A DNA stretch of 36,326 bases from contig NZ_LNZB01000010.1 of the NCBI RefSeq assembly GCF_001468085.1, positions 1-36,326 of the forward strand, written 5' to 3'. This stretch comes from Legionella waltersii (lineage in GTDB: Bacteria > Pseudomonadota > Gammaproteobacteria > Legionellales > Legionellaceae). A model generated the notes under the pieces. That model made no database searches and was not told where the DNA came from. It worked only from the letters and a program-made list of their open reading frames with translations. Shown in pieces: positions 9,801 to 18,916 of the stretch (positions are counted from its first letter, which is position 1; every line of letters starts with the position of its first letter). The position numbers and the translations under genes were made by a program.

Positions 9801-10047
9801 GTACACTAACCACCCCTGGCGTGCCGTTAATCGCACTTTCCAAAGGATAGGTAATTAAGGTTTCCACATCTTGGGTTGCCATGCCGGGCGCTTGAGTTTG
9901 CACGACCACTTGAGGCGGGGCAAATTCAGGAAACACATCCACGGGCATTTGTTTTAAAGTATAACCACCCAGCAAGCAAAGAATAAGGGTTAAGGCTAAA
10001 ATCAAGAGGCGATTATGCAAAGACCAGGCAATTAATCGAGTAAACAT
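6865..10047 (-). CDS. helA: Heavy-metal efflux RND pump (CusA/CzcA/HelA family)
   Basis: 1060 residues, the usual length for HME-RND inner-membrane pumps. The first transmembrane helix is at residues 10-30, followed by the porter motif DVFPEFAPPQVVVQTQAPG. The proton-relay helix near residue 400 reads AIGEVVDDGIITVENV, with the acidic residues expected for proton coupling. A second half repeats the topology from about residue 560. A charged cytoplasmic loop of about 40 residues (about 500-545, rich in His, Glu and Lys) joins the halves. The ATG follows the helB stop directly (TAAATG), and GAGGAG inside the end of helB serves as its ribosome-binding site. Metal specificity is judged copper/silver from its neighbours rather than from the sequence. 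Confidence 0.93.
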   Translation of the reverse strand: MFTRLIAWSLHNRLLILALTLILCLLGGYTLKQMPVDVFPEFAPPQVVVQTQAPGMATQDVETLITYPLESAINGTPGVVSVRSKTSVGLSTITVVFDDQTDIYRNRQLVNERIQQITSRLPPGVDTPIMLPVTSAVGWLVKYALVSDTASPETLRTISDWTIRPRILALGGVASVVSLGGEVKQYQVRLIPERMLAYRITVEEVRQALTSANQNVPGAFLHQAGTELVVSTIGRIKTLEDIKKTLIVVRNGVPITINNVAHVAFGGEIKRGDGSYNAQNAVIGTISKAYGADTVTTTAKVEKALADIKRALPADVTLMSEVFRQANFIESAIHNLTRALLEGAVIVIAILFVFLMNWRASFITFLSMPVSFVIGLLVLHYFGIGINSMTLGGMAIAIGEVVDDGIITVENVVHRLRINRQEAHPLPTIEVVFDAVLEIRSSVVYATMIISLVFLPIFFLSGIAERIFSPLAIAYIASVLGSLVVSITMVPALCYMLLVHRQEKQHDAEVSLHALSQKERHYAVEKESNHEAESETRFVLWLKHHFLTALQWSVAHCKMVLALALSAFIFALALIPFFGTSFLPEFHEGNFIVVMSTLPGTSLDESMRLGQQVQKALLRYPQVISIAQRAGRSELDEDALPPNISEFDVRLNFDKDPSMPPDELLRRIRADLANIPGTVFNVGQFIAHRMDEVLSGVRAQVAVKIFGDNLATLNELGQSMEALLKSVPGVVDVNKEQQIKVPQLVIELDREKAARYGVNVGQISEDVQVLLNGISVSSVLEGQRTFDLYLRMDKPGRNSVKAIQNMLIDAHSVGEHSTTQIPLRAVAEIALEPQPFAINRENVQRLLVISFNVQGRDLGSVITEVQQEVQEKIKLPTGYFIQYGGQFESQQQASRVILVFGGLVIFVMLILLHKAFGTFREALLVMFNLPLALIGGVISLFLVSGEMSVAAMIGFITLFGIAARNGIILVSHYNQLRLQGKTREQVVIDGTMDRLVPVLMTAATAALGLFPLLWGSPAGKELERPLAQVLLGGLLTSTVLNMFVVPTVYNAIEVWREKRM

Positions 10048-11016
10048 TTAATGATGCTCCTCGTTGCCTTTTTGAGGCTTGCTGCCACCACTCAACCACA
10101 ACGTATAAAGCTCACGATGTCCTTGAGTCACAACGAGATCACCTGGGACTAGACCGTCTGTAATTTCTGAATAGTCATCGTCTACCGCCCCTATTTTAAC
10201 AACGACGCGATCATAAGCATCCCCATTTTGCACAAAAACAAATTCCTGATTATCCGCCTGCAACAAGGCTGCATTGGGTAGTGCAAGCGCTGCTTCATTA
10301 TAGCTTAAAATGACATTGGCACGCACAAACATGCCCGGTTTAAGAAGACCGTCTTCATTATCCAGAGTAATTCGCACATTTACAGTGCGAGTTAACGGGT
10401 CAAGATTAGGTTCTATTAAAGTGACTTGGCCTGGAAAAGTTCGCTTAGGGTAGCTTAAAGCATGAATAGTAACCTCTTGCCCCACGTTCACCTTACCTAA
10501 ATCTTCTTCATAAACCTGAGCAATAACTAACAGTTTATCGCGATTGCTGATGTGAAAAAGGACTGTGTTTGGCTCAACGGCTTGACCCAAGTTGATGTTC
10601 CTGGCATCAATGATGCCCGCAATAGGTGCTGTGACCGCAACACTTGGTGGAGGATTGCCCACTAATCTTGATTGCACCGTAGCGAGGCGTTGTCCTGCCT
10701 TGACCCTGTCCCCTAAATTCACATCAATGGCTGTCACACTCCCACTAATCCGGATACTGACATCGGCTTGTGCATTAGGGAGCAATTGAACTTGACCATT
10801 CAAACCAAGCATTTGCGCCATAGGACGGTTGGTTGCTTCCTCTACCTTAATGCCAAGCATTTTAGTTTGTTCCGGTGTTAAATGAACTGGGCCTTTGGCA
10901 CCTCCCTCACTCACTTCAATTTCTTCCCCATGAGCAAAACTCACTTGAATAGGAAGGACTAGACCAAAAACAATACTCATTAATGCCACCATTCTAAATC
11001 GCTGTCGCACTCTCAT
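10048..11016 (-). CDS. helB: Periplasmic adaptor (membrane fusion) protein of the HelCBA/Cus pump
   Basis: 322 residues from ATG 11016; an upstream in-frame start at 11091 is rejected because the ATG at 11016 overlaps the helC stop as ATGA and starts a signal peptide ([19 protein letters not shown], cleaved near SFAHG). The adaptor layout is visible: a lipoyl-like half (TAIDVNLGDRVKAGQRLATV), a second half (TAPIAGIIDARNINLGQAV), a beta-barrel and a membrane-proximal domain (LVPGDLVVTQGHRELYTLW). The N-terminal extra metal-binding domain of CusB types is short, but HGEEIEVSE and HLTPEQTKMLGI match the usual start of this subfamily. It joins the inner-membrane pump to the outer-membrane channel. 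Confidence 0.92.
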   Translation of the reverse strand: MRVRQRFRMVALMSIVFGLVLPIQVSFAHGEEIEVSEGGAKGPVHLTPEQTKMLGIKVEEATNRPMAQMLGLNGQVQLLPNAQADVSIRISGSVTAIDVNLGDRVKAGQRLATVQSRLVGNPPPSVAVTAPIAGIIDARNINLGQAVEPNTVLFHISNRDKLLVIAQVYEEDLGKVNVGQEVTIHALSYPKRTFPGQVTLIEPNLDPLTRTVNVRITLDNEDGLLKPGMFVRANVILSYNEAALALPNAALLQADNQEFVFVQNGDAYDRVVVKIGAVDDDYSEITDGLVPGDLVVTQGHRELYTLWLSGGSKPQKGNEEHH

Positions 11017-12398
11017 TTGCCATCCCCATTCCTTTGATACACTAAATAAGGGCACAGTCCTTGCGTTGTTCCAGGACCAATAGCCGTACATAAAGCCACA
11101 TACACTTGTAAATACTTTTCTAAAGTATTGAGATAAGTCATTTGCAAATCATTTTGCTGTTTTTGAATTTGCAGCACATTCAAAAGCGAAATTTGCCCAT
11201 TTTCATAAGACTCACGGGCCAGTTTTACGTTATCAACCCCTAACTTCAGTGAAACTTGTTGCGTTTCCTTAAGACTCATTCGCAAAGCATTGAGTTGTTT
11301 ATAGTTACTGGTCACTTCCGTCGCAATACTTAAATCCAAGGCACGCAATGCCATTATTGCCTGTGTTCCAGTGTGACTTGCCTCTAAGATTCGCCCCTGA
11401 TTACGATTTAAAAGAGGCAGAGGAACGGAAAGTGTAATACCCAAGGTGCGATCGGCTGGTTGACGCGGCCCCTCTTCCACCACAATTTTATCTTGTTGAA
11501 CCCCAAGCCCTAATGTCCAATCAGCGAAGCGCTCCGCTCTTGCCAAACGGCGATCGGCATTGGCGCGATGAATCGACAACACGATGGCTTGGCGATCGGG
11601 ACGATTTTTAAGTGCTAGCGCTTTTAAGCGAGCTAATTCAGGAAGCTTGTTCCCTGTGATGATATCCGACTTAAGAGATAAAGGAGAATTGGCGGCCCGC
11701 CCCATCAATTGATTAAGCGTCGCGTATTGGCTGATGCGAAGACTATGCAACAGGTGCTTTTCTTGCACAATACGCAGATACTCAATACGCGCTGAATTGT
11801 CATCGAGTTTTGAAATTTCCGCCGCATGATAACGATTATGGATGACATCGACCAGTTCGTGGTTAATTTGTAATAAATAATTCAATTGGTGCAAGCGACG
11901 CTCAGTAATCACTGCCGCATAAAACGCGTTCGCTACTTTGCTACTGAGTTGACGTTCTGCTTCCCTGATTTCTGCAATGGCTTTCAACACATCTAAGCGA
12001 GCAACTGTCTTTTGTTTTGCAATACGTCCAGAAATAGGGAATGCTTGGCTAAAACCAGCACTTCGTGAATATTCTCCTTCATCATTAAATAAGCGATCGT
12101 CATTGTTTGAAAGATTGAGACTTGGATTAGGCCAAAGCCCTGCTTGTACTAAACGAGCGGTTGCAATAGCAACCGTGTAACGAGCTGCTCTTAAGTCTTT
12201 GTTCTGCTCTATGGCACGTTGTGTCAGTTCATTAAGACTTAAAGCGGCTTGGGAACATACAACGACTGGCCATAACCCCAAAAGGAAGATTAAGGTCAGT
12301 GAATGAGTTCTATTAAGCCTTGATGGCTGCCCAAAAAAAATTCTTTTTATGAGTACGTAACAGGCCATTGTTAATGGATAAACCCAAGAGTTCTTCAT
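11013..12398 (-). CDS. helC: Outer-membrane efflux channel (TolC family)
   Basis: 461 residues from ATG 12398, which overlaps the stop of the copper ATPase as ATGA; a GTG four codons earlier is less likely. There is an unusually long N-region (about 35 residues with charged positions) before the signal core [14 protein letters not shown], with cleavage near SQA. The mature sequence has the duplicated OEP pattern: [20 protein letters not shown] in the first repeat and a second repeat around residues 240-440 ([31 protein letters not shown]). It forms the outer-membrane exit duct of the tripartite pump and is translationally coupled on both sides. Confidence 0.9.
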   Translation of the reverse strand: MKNSWVYPLTMACYVLIKRIFFGQPSRLNRTHSLTLIFLLGLWPVVVCSQAALSLNELTQRAIEQNKDLRAARYTVAIATARLVQAGLWPNPSLNLSNNDDRLFNDEGEYSRSAGFSQAFPISGRIAKQKTVARLDVLKAIAEIREAERQLSSKVANAFYAAVITERRLHQLNYLLQINHELVDVIHNRYHAAEISKLDDNSARIEYLRIVQEKHLLHSLRISQYATLNQLMGRAANSPLSLKSDIITGNKLPELARLKALALKNRPDRQAIVLSIHRANADRRLARAERFADWTLGLGVQQDKIVVEEGPRQPADRTLGITLSVPLPLLNRNQGRILEASHTGTQAIMALRALDLSIATEVTSNYKQLNALRMSLKETQQVSLKLGVDNVKLARESYENGQISLLNVLQIQKQQNDLQMTYLNTLEKYLQVYVALCTAIGPGTTQGLCPYLVYQRNGDGK

Positions 12399-14608
12399 AC
12401 GTGTAACCACCGTAGGCGAAGCGCGTTCCCAATGACGGATACCGAACTCAATGACATGGCAGCAGCAGCGATAATTGGGCTTAAAAGCATCCCGGTCATC
12501 GGATACAAGACCCCTGCTGCAATGGGCACACCCAGTGCATTATAAATAAACGCAAAAAACAGATTTTGGCGGATATTGCGCATGGTCGCCTCCGATAAAC
12601 GCCGAGCCTTTAAAATGCCATTTAAATCACCACGCAATAAGGTAATCCCAGCACTTTCAATGGCCACATCCGTACCTGTTCCCATGGCAATACCAATGTC
12701 AGCTTTGGCAAGTGCTGGCGCATCATTGACCCCGTCTCCTGCCATAGCAACAATACGACCTTCAGCCTTCAATTCACCCACAATACGACTTTTATCTTCA
12801 GGCATGACTTCAGCCATCACTTGTTTTATGCCCAATTTAGCGGCAACCGCTTCACCTGTTTTTTTACTGTCCCCAGTTAGCATAAAAATTTCAATTCCAT
12901 CCTCCTGAAGTTCGCGAATGGCATCGGGTGTTGTGGCTTTAATCGGATCTTCGACAGCCAAAATTGCAGCCGCTTTACCGTCCACTGCCATGAACATCAC
13001 AGTAGCCCCTTCGGCCCGTAGTTTATCGGCTTTTGCCACTAACAGATTACTGTGAACACCAAGCTCTTGCATCAACTTGGCATTACCGATGCCAATGGAA
13101 CGCCCCTCGATTATTCCGATCACCCCTTTGCCCGTCGGCGCATTAAACTCTGAAACATGAGATAAGGTCAGCTTTTTCTCTTTTGCTACCGCCACAATGG
13201 CATTGGCCAGCGGATGCTCACTGTTGTTTTCTAGTGCCGCAGCCCAAGCCAACACCTCATCTTCTTCAAACTCATCGGCTGTGATAATTTGTGTCAGCTT
13301 TGGATGTCCTTCAGTTAATGTACCCGTTTTATCAACCACTAAAGTATTCACTTTCTCCATGTGCTCCAGCGCTTCTGCATTTTTTATCAGTACTCCATTT
13401 CTCGCACCAAGTCCAACTCCGACCATAATCGACATCGGTGTGGCAAGGCCCAAGGCACAAGGACAAGCAATAATGAGCACCGAAACTGCCGCAATGAGAC
13501 CGTAGCTGAATGCGGGTTGCGGACCATAGAGTACCCATATACTAAAGGACGCCACAGCAATCAAAATAACAATAGGCACAAACCAGGAAGACACGGTATC
13601 TGCCAAACGCTGGATTGGGGCACGACTTCGTTGTGCCTCACTCACCATCTGTACAATGCGTGCCAGCATCGTGTCACTGCCAATATGCAAGGCTTTCATG
13701 ACAAAACTACCGGTCTGATTTATAGTCGCACCAATGACTTTGCTACCCACTTCCTTGGCTACAGGCATAGGTTCACCAGTAACCATCGATTCATCTACAT
13801 GACTATGACCTTCGTGTACTTCGCCATCAACAGGTATTTTCTCACCAGGCCGTACGCGCAGCAAATCCCCCTCATGGACTGCCTCAAGTGATATTTCTTC
13901 CTCACTACCGTCTTCTTTCAAGCGACGCGCACTCTCAGGGGCTAATTTCAGTAAGGCACGAATCGCGCTTCCCGTCTGTTCACGCGCTTTGAGTTCCAGC
14001 ACTTGGCCTAACAAAACCAAAGTGGTAATCACCGCTGCTGCTTCAAAATAAATGGCTACCACGCCCTCTTTCCGAAAAGCCGCCGGGAATAATTGTGGGA
14101 ATAAGGCAGCCACTAAGCTGTAAGCCCAAGCCACACCGATACCCATGGCAATCAAGGTAAACATGTTCAGACGTGTGTTTAGTGAAAGGACAGCACGGAC
14201 AAAGAAAGGCCAACCACCCCACAGCACAACAGGTGTTGCCAATATCATCTGTATCCAGACGGACTGAGTTGCAGAAATGAGGTGCGTTTTACCATGCCCG
14301 CTCATTTCAAGAACCAGAACTGGCAAGGTCAGAATGAGAGAAACCCAAAAGCGACGGCGCATATCCCGATATTCAGGACTTACTTCCTCCATGATTGTCG
14401 CAGTAACTGGCTCTAGGGTCATGCCACAAATCGGGCAATTACCTGGATGAGATTGGCGAATTTCTGGGTGCATGGGGCATGTGTACATCATCGCTTCACC
14501 TTCTTTGAAAGCAGCAGGCTTTCCTTGATGCGTGTCTTGCTTGGAATGACAACACGTATGCTTCTTTGCGCCTTCAGTGGGTTTTGCATTATCCTGTTCG
14601 TGTGGCAT
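12395..14608 (-). CDS. copA: Copper-exporting P1B-ATPase, Legionella CopA type
   Basis: 737 residues. The N-terminus has a His/Cys-rich leader and the segment YTCPMHPEI...GNCPICGM (residues 42-63), the heavy-metal-binding variant found in L. pneumophila CopA instead of a ferredoxin-like CxxC domain. The catalytic core is complete: TGEP (actuator domain), [13 protein letters not shown] (ion-binding CPC helix), [13 protein letters not shown] (phosphorylated Asp), SEHPLA (HP motif of the nucleotide domain), [14 protein letters not shown] and [18 protein letters not shown]. It exports cytoplasmic Cu(I). From memory it is closely similar to the structurally characterised LpCopA, the strongest hint to the host genus. 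Starts seven bases after csoR. Confidence 0.96.
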   Translation of the reverse strand: MPHEQDNAKPTEGAKKHTCCHSKQDTHQGKPAAFKEGEAMMYTCPMHPEIRQSHPGNCPICGMTLEPVTATIMEEVSPEYRDMRRRFWVSLILTLPVLVLEMSGHGKTHLISATQSVWIQMILATPVVLWGGWPFFVRAVLSLNTRLNMFTLIAMGIGVAWAYSLVAALFPQLFPAAFRKEGVVAIYFEAAAVITTLVLLGQVLELKAREQTGSAIRALLKLAPESARRLKEDGSEEEISLEAVHEGDLLRVRPGEKIPVDGEVHEGHSHVDESMVTGEPMPVAKEVGSKVIGATINQTGSFVMKALHIGSDTMLARIVQMVSEAQRSRAPIQRLADTVSSWFVPIVILIAVASFSIWVLYGPQPAFSYGLIAAVSVLIIACPCALGLATPMSIMVGVGLGARNGVLIKNAEALEHMEKVNTLVVDKTGTLTEGHPKLTQIITADEFEEDEVLAWAAALENNSEHPLANAIVAVAKEKKLTLSHVSEFNAPTGKGVIGIIEGRSIGIGNAKLMQELGVHSNLLVAKADKLRAEGATVMFMAVDGKAAAILAVEDPIKATTPDAIRELQEDGIEIFMLTGDSKKTGEAVAAKLGIKQVMAEVMPEDKSRIVGELKAEGRIVAMAGDGVNDAPALAKADIGIAMGTGTDVAIESAGITLLRGDLNGILKARRLSEATMRNIRQNLFFAFIYNALGVPIAAGVLYPMTGMLLSPIIAAAAMSLSSVSVIGNALRLRWLHV

Positions 14609-14615
14609 AGTTCAC

Positions 14616-14891
14616 CTATTCGTATTTTTTGAGTAGTTCCATAATCTCATGGATGCGTTCCACCCTGAGTGTTTCATCCTGACTGCAAAAACCATCGGCA
14701 ATACACCCAATGATATGGGTTTCGAGTACACTAAGTTCTATGGATTTAATGGCGTTGCGAACAGCACGTAACTGAGACAGAATATCAACGCAATACTGTT
14801 CTTTTTCGATCATGCGTTTAATCCCTTGCAACTGGCCAACAGCACGGTTAATGCGAGAAAGCTCTTTTGTATGTGACGAGTGGTCTGACAT
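14616..14891 (-). CDS. csoR: Copper-sensing repressor, CsoR/RcnR/FrmR family
   Basis: 91 residues, all-helical DUF156 family. The copper ligands typical of true CsoR are all present as Cys34, His59 and Cys63 (EQYCVDILSQ, LETHIIGCI); RcnR and FrmR members have other residues at the last position. His4 and His7 near the N-terminus are extra potential ligands. It is the first gene of the copper transcript and should repress it when copper is low, letting go on Cu(I) binding. The candidate operators are the palindromes beside its promoter. Confidence 0.93.
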   Translation of the reverse strand: MSDHSSHTKELSRINRAVGQLQGIKRMIEKEQYCVDILSQLRAVRNAIKSIELSVLETHIIGCIADGFCSQDETLRVERIHEIMELLKKYE

Positions 14892-14977
14892 AGCTTAATA
14901 TCCTTTAATAATTTCCACCATAACATTCAAGGGAGTATCCAAGCATTAATCGCATGAACGATTGAGCGAATGGATGC

Positions 14978-14999
14978 ACTATTAAGAATTCTAAATAGT
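14978..14999. promoter_or_regulatory. 22-bp near-perfect palindrome at the csoR transcription start
   Basis: Arms ACTATT and AATAGT surround AGAATTCT; only two of 22 positions (one symmetric pair) break the dyad. It starts about six bases after the -10 box of the csoR promoter, so a bound repressor would block the start site. It is AT-rich and unlike GC-rich CsoR operators, so it may serve a different regulator. Confidence 0.6.
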
Positions 15000-15004
15000 C
15001 CCAT

Positions 15005-15033
15005 TATGTATCGCCTCACCTATGCTCTGTCAA
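15005..15033 (-). promoter_or_regulatory. Sigma-70 promoter of the csoR-copA-hel operon
   Basis: On the minus strand TTGACA (15033-15028) is followed after exactly 17 bases by TACATA (15010-15005). The predicted start lies near 14998, giving a leader of about 105 bases before csoR. The -35 is perfect consensus, so control is likely by repression. Confidence 0.75.
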
Positions 15034-15036
15034 GCC

Positions 15037-15052
15037 ATACCCTTATGGGTAT
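15037..15052. promoter_or_regulatory. Candidate CsoR operator ATACCCTTATGGGTAT
   Basis: A 16-bp dyad with arms ATACCC and GGGTAT ends three bases before the csoR -35 box. CsoR-family operators are typically of the form TACCC...GGGTA (family knowledge), so this is the best CsoR site in the window. It also lies about 60 bases upstream of a TATACT -10-like box (15110-15115) for the plus-strand nuclease gene and could influence both directions. Confidence 0.6.
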
Positions 15053-15138
15053 AATGAATAACCCCTTGTTTCGATAATAGTTTATCCAGCATGAACTCAT
15101 AACTTGCACTATACTGAATAGAAAAACAGAGATACATC

Positions 15139-16500
15139 ATGATGAAATTAACGTTCTTAGGCGCAACAGAGACTGTAACAGGCTCTAAGTACCTGGTTGA
15201 AGCAAACCATAAAAAAATCTTGGTGGATTGTGGATTATTTCAAGGATATAAGGAGCTTCGCCTTCGTAATTGGGCACCACTACCGATTAACCCCGCATCC
15301 ATTGATGCAGTACTTCTTACTCATGCGCACATTGATCATACCGGCTATTTACCCTTATTCGTAAAAAATGGCTTCACTGGTCCTATTTACTGCACACCAG
15401 GCACTAAGGATTTATGTGCTATTCTTTTACCAGACAGTGGTCATCTGCAAGAGGAAGAGGCCAAAAATGCAAATAAGTACGGTTATACCAAACACCATCC
15501 CGCCCAACCCCTTTATACAATAGACGATGCACAGTTGGCGTTAAAACAATTTCACCCCAAAGATTACGATGCCGTTTTTGAACCTATTAAAGAGATCAAT
15601 GTTCAATTTATCCCTGCGGGTCATATTATAGGCTCATCCTTTGTTCACATGAAGGACCATAATACGTCCCTTTTATTTACTGGCGACATGGGGAGACCCC
15701 ATGATTTTGTCATGCAAGCGCCAAGCCTCATTGAAGAGATTGATTATTTGGTGATTGAATCAACTTATGGAAATCGCCTCCACGACAAGACCTCTCCTAC
15801 AGAACTCTTAAAAAACATCATTAATAAAACCGTGCAACGAGGTGGCTCCATCATTATTCCAGCCTTTGCCGTAGCACGTGCACAAAGCGTACTCCATTAC
15901 ATCGCTTTATTAAAACAACAAAAATCCATCCCGGATATTCCTGTTTTCCTCGATAGCCCCATGGCCATCAATGCAACCCATATTCTGTGTCACCATAAAG
16001 AAGACCACCGCTTGTCAGAACAGGAATGCAAAAACCTGTGTGACACTGCAACCTACATCAGAACTCCTGAGGAATCCAAACAACTCGATAGCAATCATTT
16101 CCCTAAAATCATCATTTCTGCCAGCGGCATGGCAACAGGAGGCCGTATTTTATTTCATTTAAAAGCCTATGCCCCTCACCATGAGAACACCATCCTTTTT
16201 GCCGGGTACCAAGCGGGTGGAACGCGTGGTGCACGTATGATTCAAGGAGAGACGGAAATTAAAATACACGGACAGATGGTTCCTGTTAAAGCTCAGGTTG
16301 AATCCTTAAGTAACCTCTCGGCTCATGCAGATTATGAAGAACTCCTGCACTGGTTAAGCCATTTTCGTAAGCCGCCTAAAAAAGTCTTTATTACTCATGG
16401 CGAACCAAATGCCGCATCTTCATTAAAGACGAAAATAGAACAGCAATTTGGCTGGACTTGCATTGTTCCTCACTACCAACAAACGGAAGAGCTCACGTGA
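15139..16500 (+). CDS. Metallo-beta-lactamase/beta-CASP RNA-processing nuclease
   Basis: 453 residues (ATG 15139 or the adjacent 15142). Opens with LTFLGATETVTGSKYLVE; the zinc motif THAHIDH is at residues 61-67, followed by GHIIGSSFV and LFTGDMGR. The beta-CASP part carries VIESTYGNRLH, PAFAVARAQ, SASGMATGGRI and the C-terminal SNLSAHADYEELLHWL, then ITHGEP. This is the CPSF73-like/RNase family (YSH1, COG1236). Members act on RNA as endo- or 5' exonucleases. It is the first gene of a tightly overlapped cluster with a nucleotide phosphorylase and a PRPP-synthetase homologue, which suggests RNA turnover for nucleotide recovery (inference). Confidence 0.93.
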   Translation: MMKLTFLGATETVTGSKYLVEANHKKILVDCGLFQGYKELRLRNWAPLPINPASIDAVLLTHAHIDHTGYLPLFVKNGFTGPIYCTPGTKDLCAILLPDSGHLQEEEAKNANKYGYTKHHPAQPLYTIDDAQLALKQFHPKDYDAVFEPIKEINVQFIPAGHIIGSSFVHMKDHNTSLLFTGDMGRPHDFVMQAPSLIEEIDYLVIESTYGNRLHDKTSPTELLKNIINKTVQRGGSIIIPAFAVARAQSVLHYIALLKQQKSIPDIPVFLDSPMAINATHILCHHKEDHRLSEQECKNLCDTATYIRTPEESKQLDSNHFPKIIISASGMATGGRILFHLKAYAPHHENTILFAGYQAGGTRGARMIQGETEIKIHGQMVPVKAQVESLSNLSAHADYEELLHWLSHFRKPPKKVFITHGEPNAASSLKTKIEQQFGWTCIVPHYQQTEELT

Positions 16501-18014
16501 ACACCATTCATGCGGATTTAACGCTAACTCAAATAGGGATTAACACGTCAAAAACAGCGATTATTTACATGCGTGAAGACTGTCACATCTGTCGCTCAGA
16601 GGGATTTGTAGCCGAGGCTCGCGTGCAAATCACACTCAATAACCGAACCATCATTGCCACCATCAATACAACTAACATAACATCGAATTTACTCAAACCC
16701 GGCGAGGCAAGCCTCTCGAGCTATGCATGGGATTTGCTTGTCGCAAAGGTGGGCGATAAGATTTCTATTGCCCACCCAAAGCCACTTGACTCATTAAGCT
16801 CTATTCGCTCCAAACTTTATGGTCATGAATTAAAAACGAAAGAAATTAACCACATTGTGGCTGATGTCGTGTCAGGGCAACTCTCCGATGTTCAAATAGC
16901 CATGTTTCTTGCAGGAGGTGCAGGGAGTCGATTTAACACCAATGAAATCCTTGATTTAACGAAGGCTATGGTGCAAACAGGAAAGCAGTTGCACTGGCCC
17001 TCTCCCTTTATTGTGGATAAACACTGTGTTGGTGGCCTACCCGGCAATCGCACTACCTTAATTGTAGTTCCTATAGTTGCAGCCTTTGGACTCATGATGC
17101 CTAAAACCTCCTCTAGAGCCATTACATCTCCTGCAGGAACAGCCGACACCATGGAGGTTTTTGCTCCAGTTAATTTAGACATCAAAACCTTGCAAAAAGT
17201 AGTGGAGCAAGAACATGGGTGTATCGCTTGGGGTGGTGCCGTTGCTTTAAGCCCTGCGGATGATTTACTCATTCGCATTGAACGCTCCATCGATTTAGAC
17301 AGCGAAGGACAAATGGTGGCTTCCATTCTCTCTAAAAAAATTGCCGCAGGTTCGACCCACATTGTCATTGACATTCCCATTGGTCCTACGGCAAAAGTAA
17401 GGACGATGGAACAAGCAACAGCGTTAAAAAATACCTTAGAGCGTATTGCCAAAGAATTTTCCATCCAACTCAATAGTGTTTTTACAGATGGAACCCAACC
17501 CGTTGGTCGTGGCATCGGGCCTGCTCTTGAAGCGAGGGATGTATTTTCTGTGCTTTCTTGTCACCCATCAGCACCTCAAGATTTGCGGGATCGTGCCTTA
17601 ACTTTGGCTGGCCATCTACTCGAATTTTCATCCAAAGTTACCCCGGGTTCTGGTAAACAACTGGCAGAATCACTGTTAAATAGTAGAAAAGCATTAACAA
17701 AATTCGAAGCAATTTGCCAAGCACAAGGTGGATTTTTTGATATTCCGTCTGCACCGTACACCCAAACCATTGTATCTAATCAAGCAGGTACGGTCACAAA
17801 TATTGATAATCGTTTGATCGCCCGCCTGGCAAAACTAGCAGGGGCACCCAAATCAAAAGTTGCGGGAGTTGAACTCTTAACGCCGTTAAATACTATGGTA
17901 GAAAAAGGTCAACCCCTACTGATTGTTCATGCAGAAACCCAAGGTGAGCTTGATTATGCCTTGACGTTTCATCGACAAGGGCATCCTGTTATCGATATTG
18001 AGGAATCCACATGA
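16497..18014 (+). CDS. AMP/thymidine phosphorylase family enzyme
   Basis: 505 residues from GTG 16497, which overlaps the nuclease stop as GTGA and has GGAAGAG before it; longer starts inside the nuclease gene are unlikely. An extra N-terminal barrel domain of about 90 residues precedes the helical domain (LDLTKAMVQTGKQL), the loop DKHCVGGLPGNRTT and the phosphate/substrate motif SRAITSPAGTADTMEVF. Both motifs are closer to archaeal AMP phosphorylase than to classical DeoA (KHSTGGVGDK, GHTGGTLDKLE). Archaeal enzymes convert nucleoside 5'-monophosphates plus phosphate to base and ribose 1,5-bisphosphate; bacterial members are usually named putative thymidine phosphorylase, with substrates largely untested. 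Confidence 0.9.
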   Translation: MNTIHADLTLTQIGINTSKTAIIYMREDCHICRSEGFVAEARVQITLNNRTIIATINTTNITSNLLKPGEASLSSYAWDLLVAKVGDKISIAHPKPLDSLSSIRSKLYGHELKTKEINHIVADVVSGQLSDVQIAMFLAGGAGSRFNTNEILDLTKAMVQTGKQLHWPSPFIVDKHCVGGLPGNRTTLIVVPIVAAFGLMMPKTSSRAITSPAGTADTMEVFAPVNLDIKTLQKVVEQEHGCIAWGGAVALSPADDLLIRIERSIDLDSEGQMVASILSKKIAAGSTHIVIDIPIGPTAKVRTMEQATALKNTLERIAKEFSIQLNSVFTDGTQPVGRGIGPALEARDVFSVLSCHPSAPQDLRDRALTLAGHLLEFSSKVTPGSGKQLAESLLNSRKALTKFEAICQAQGGFFDIPSAPYTQTIVSNQAGTVTNIDNRLIARLAKLAGAPKSKVAGVELLTPLNTMVEKGQPLLIVHAETQGELDYALTFHRQGHPVIDIEEST

Positions 18015-18907
18015 AGTCAAACCCGATACTCTTTTCTCTATTTGGCAGCGACCATTTTGCCAAGAGAATGCATCAACAGTTAGGTTATGAAATGGGCAAT
18101 ATCACTCTGCACCAATTTCCCGATGAAGAAACAGTGATTAACATCAAATCGTTAGTGAACGACAAAGACGTCATCATGATTGCTGATTTAACCAATCCAA
18201 ATGGCAAAATACTGCCTCTTCTCTTTGCTGCTGAAACGGCCAGAGAATTAGGAGCAAAAAAAATAGGTCTCATCGCCCCCTATCTTGTTTATATGCGCCA
18301 GGATAAACGGTTTCAACCTGGAGACAGTATTACTTCTCACTATTTTGCCAAACTAATTACAAACTATTTTGATGGGTTGATGACCATTGACCCACATCTT
18401 CATCGTTGGCACGATTTAAATGACATTTATTACATTCCGGCAATTGCACTTCATGCAACTAAGCCCATTGCCACCTGGATTAAAGCTAATGTACCTGATG
18501 CATTGCTTATTGGACCCGATGCAGAAAGCTCGCAATGGGTATCAAGCATTGCTCAAAGGATTAATGCACCCTTTTTAATTCTGGAAAAACAAAGAAAGGG
18601 CGATAATCTCGTTGAAATAACCATTCCGCAAATTGACTTATATCAAAACCATACACCAATCTTAGTCGATGATATTATTTCAACAGCAGCTACCATGATT
18701 AAAACGGTTACCCATTTAAAATCACTCCACATGAAATATCCTATTTGTATTGGAGTACATGCCCTCTTTGCAGGAAACGCCTATGAGGACTTACAAAAAT
18801 CAGGAGTAAAGCAAATCATCACCTGCAATACCATTGCGCATGCCTCGAACGCAATTGATGTAACGGATTTGATGATTCAAGCAATGGAAGATTTATTTAG
18901 GACTTAA
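18011..18907 (+). CDS. prs: Ribose-phosphate pyrophosphokinase (PRPP synthetase) homologue
   Basis: 298 residues; ATG 18011 overlaps the previous stop as ATGA. It has the two type I phosphoribosyltransferase-like halves: FPDEETVINI and PYLVYMRQDKRF in the first, DPHLHRWHDLNDI at the usual ribose-5-phosphate/metal region, GPDAESSQWV, and the PRPP loop ILVDDIISTAATM. It is slightly short for housekeeping Prs (about 315) and differs at DPHLHRW (usually DLHxxQIQ) and ISTAAT (usually IDTAGT), so it is a divergent paralogue and may use a different pentose phosphate. Coupling with the phosphorylase points to one pathway. Confidence 0.9.
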   Translation: MKSNPILFSLFGSDHFAKRMHQQLGYEMGNITLHQFPDEETVINIKSLVNDKDVIMIADLTNPNGKILPLLFAAETARELGAKKIGLIAPYLVYMRQDKRFQPGDSITSHYFAKLITNYFDGLMTIDPHLHRWHDLNDIYYIPAIALHATKPIATWIKANVPDALLIGPDAESSQWVSSIAQRINAPFLILEKQRKGDNLVEITIPQIDLYQNHTPILVDDIISTAATMIKTVTHLKSLHMKYPICIGVHALFAGNAYEDLQKSGVKQIITCNTIAHASNAIDVTDLMIQAMEDLFRT

Positions 18908-18916
18908 GGGGATAAA

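Noticed and set aside
12576..14632. Several plus-strand frames of 60-176 codons antisense to copA
   Set aside because: They are mirror frames of a strongly conserved gene; none has a ribosome-binding site or recognisable domain.
16490..16506. CACGTGAA at the nuclease/phosphorylase junction resembling chromosomal parS (TGTTTCACGTGAAACA)
   Set aside because: Only the core matches, the outer bases differ, it lies in coding overlap far from the par genes, and 8-base matches occur by chance in a window this size.
16892..17515. 207-residue minus-strand frame inside the phosphorylase gene
   Set aside because: Antisense to conserved motifs of the phosphorylase; its protein has no domain and its start lacks a ribosome-binding site.
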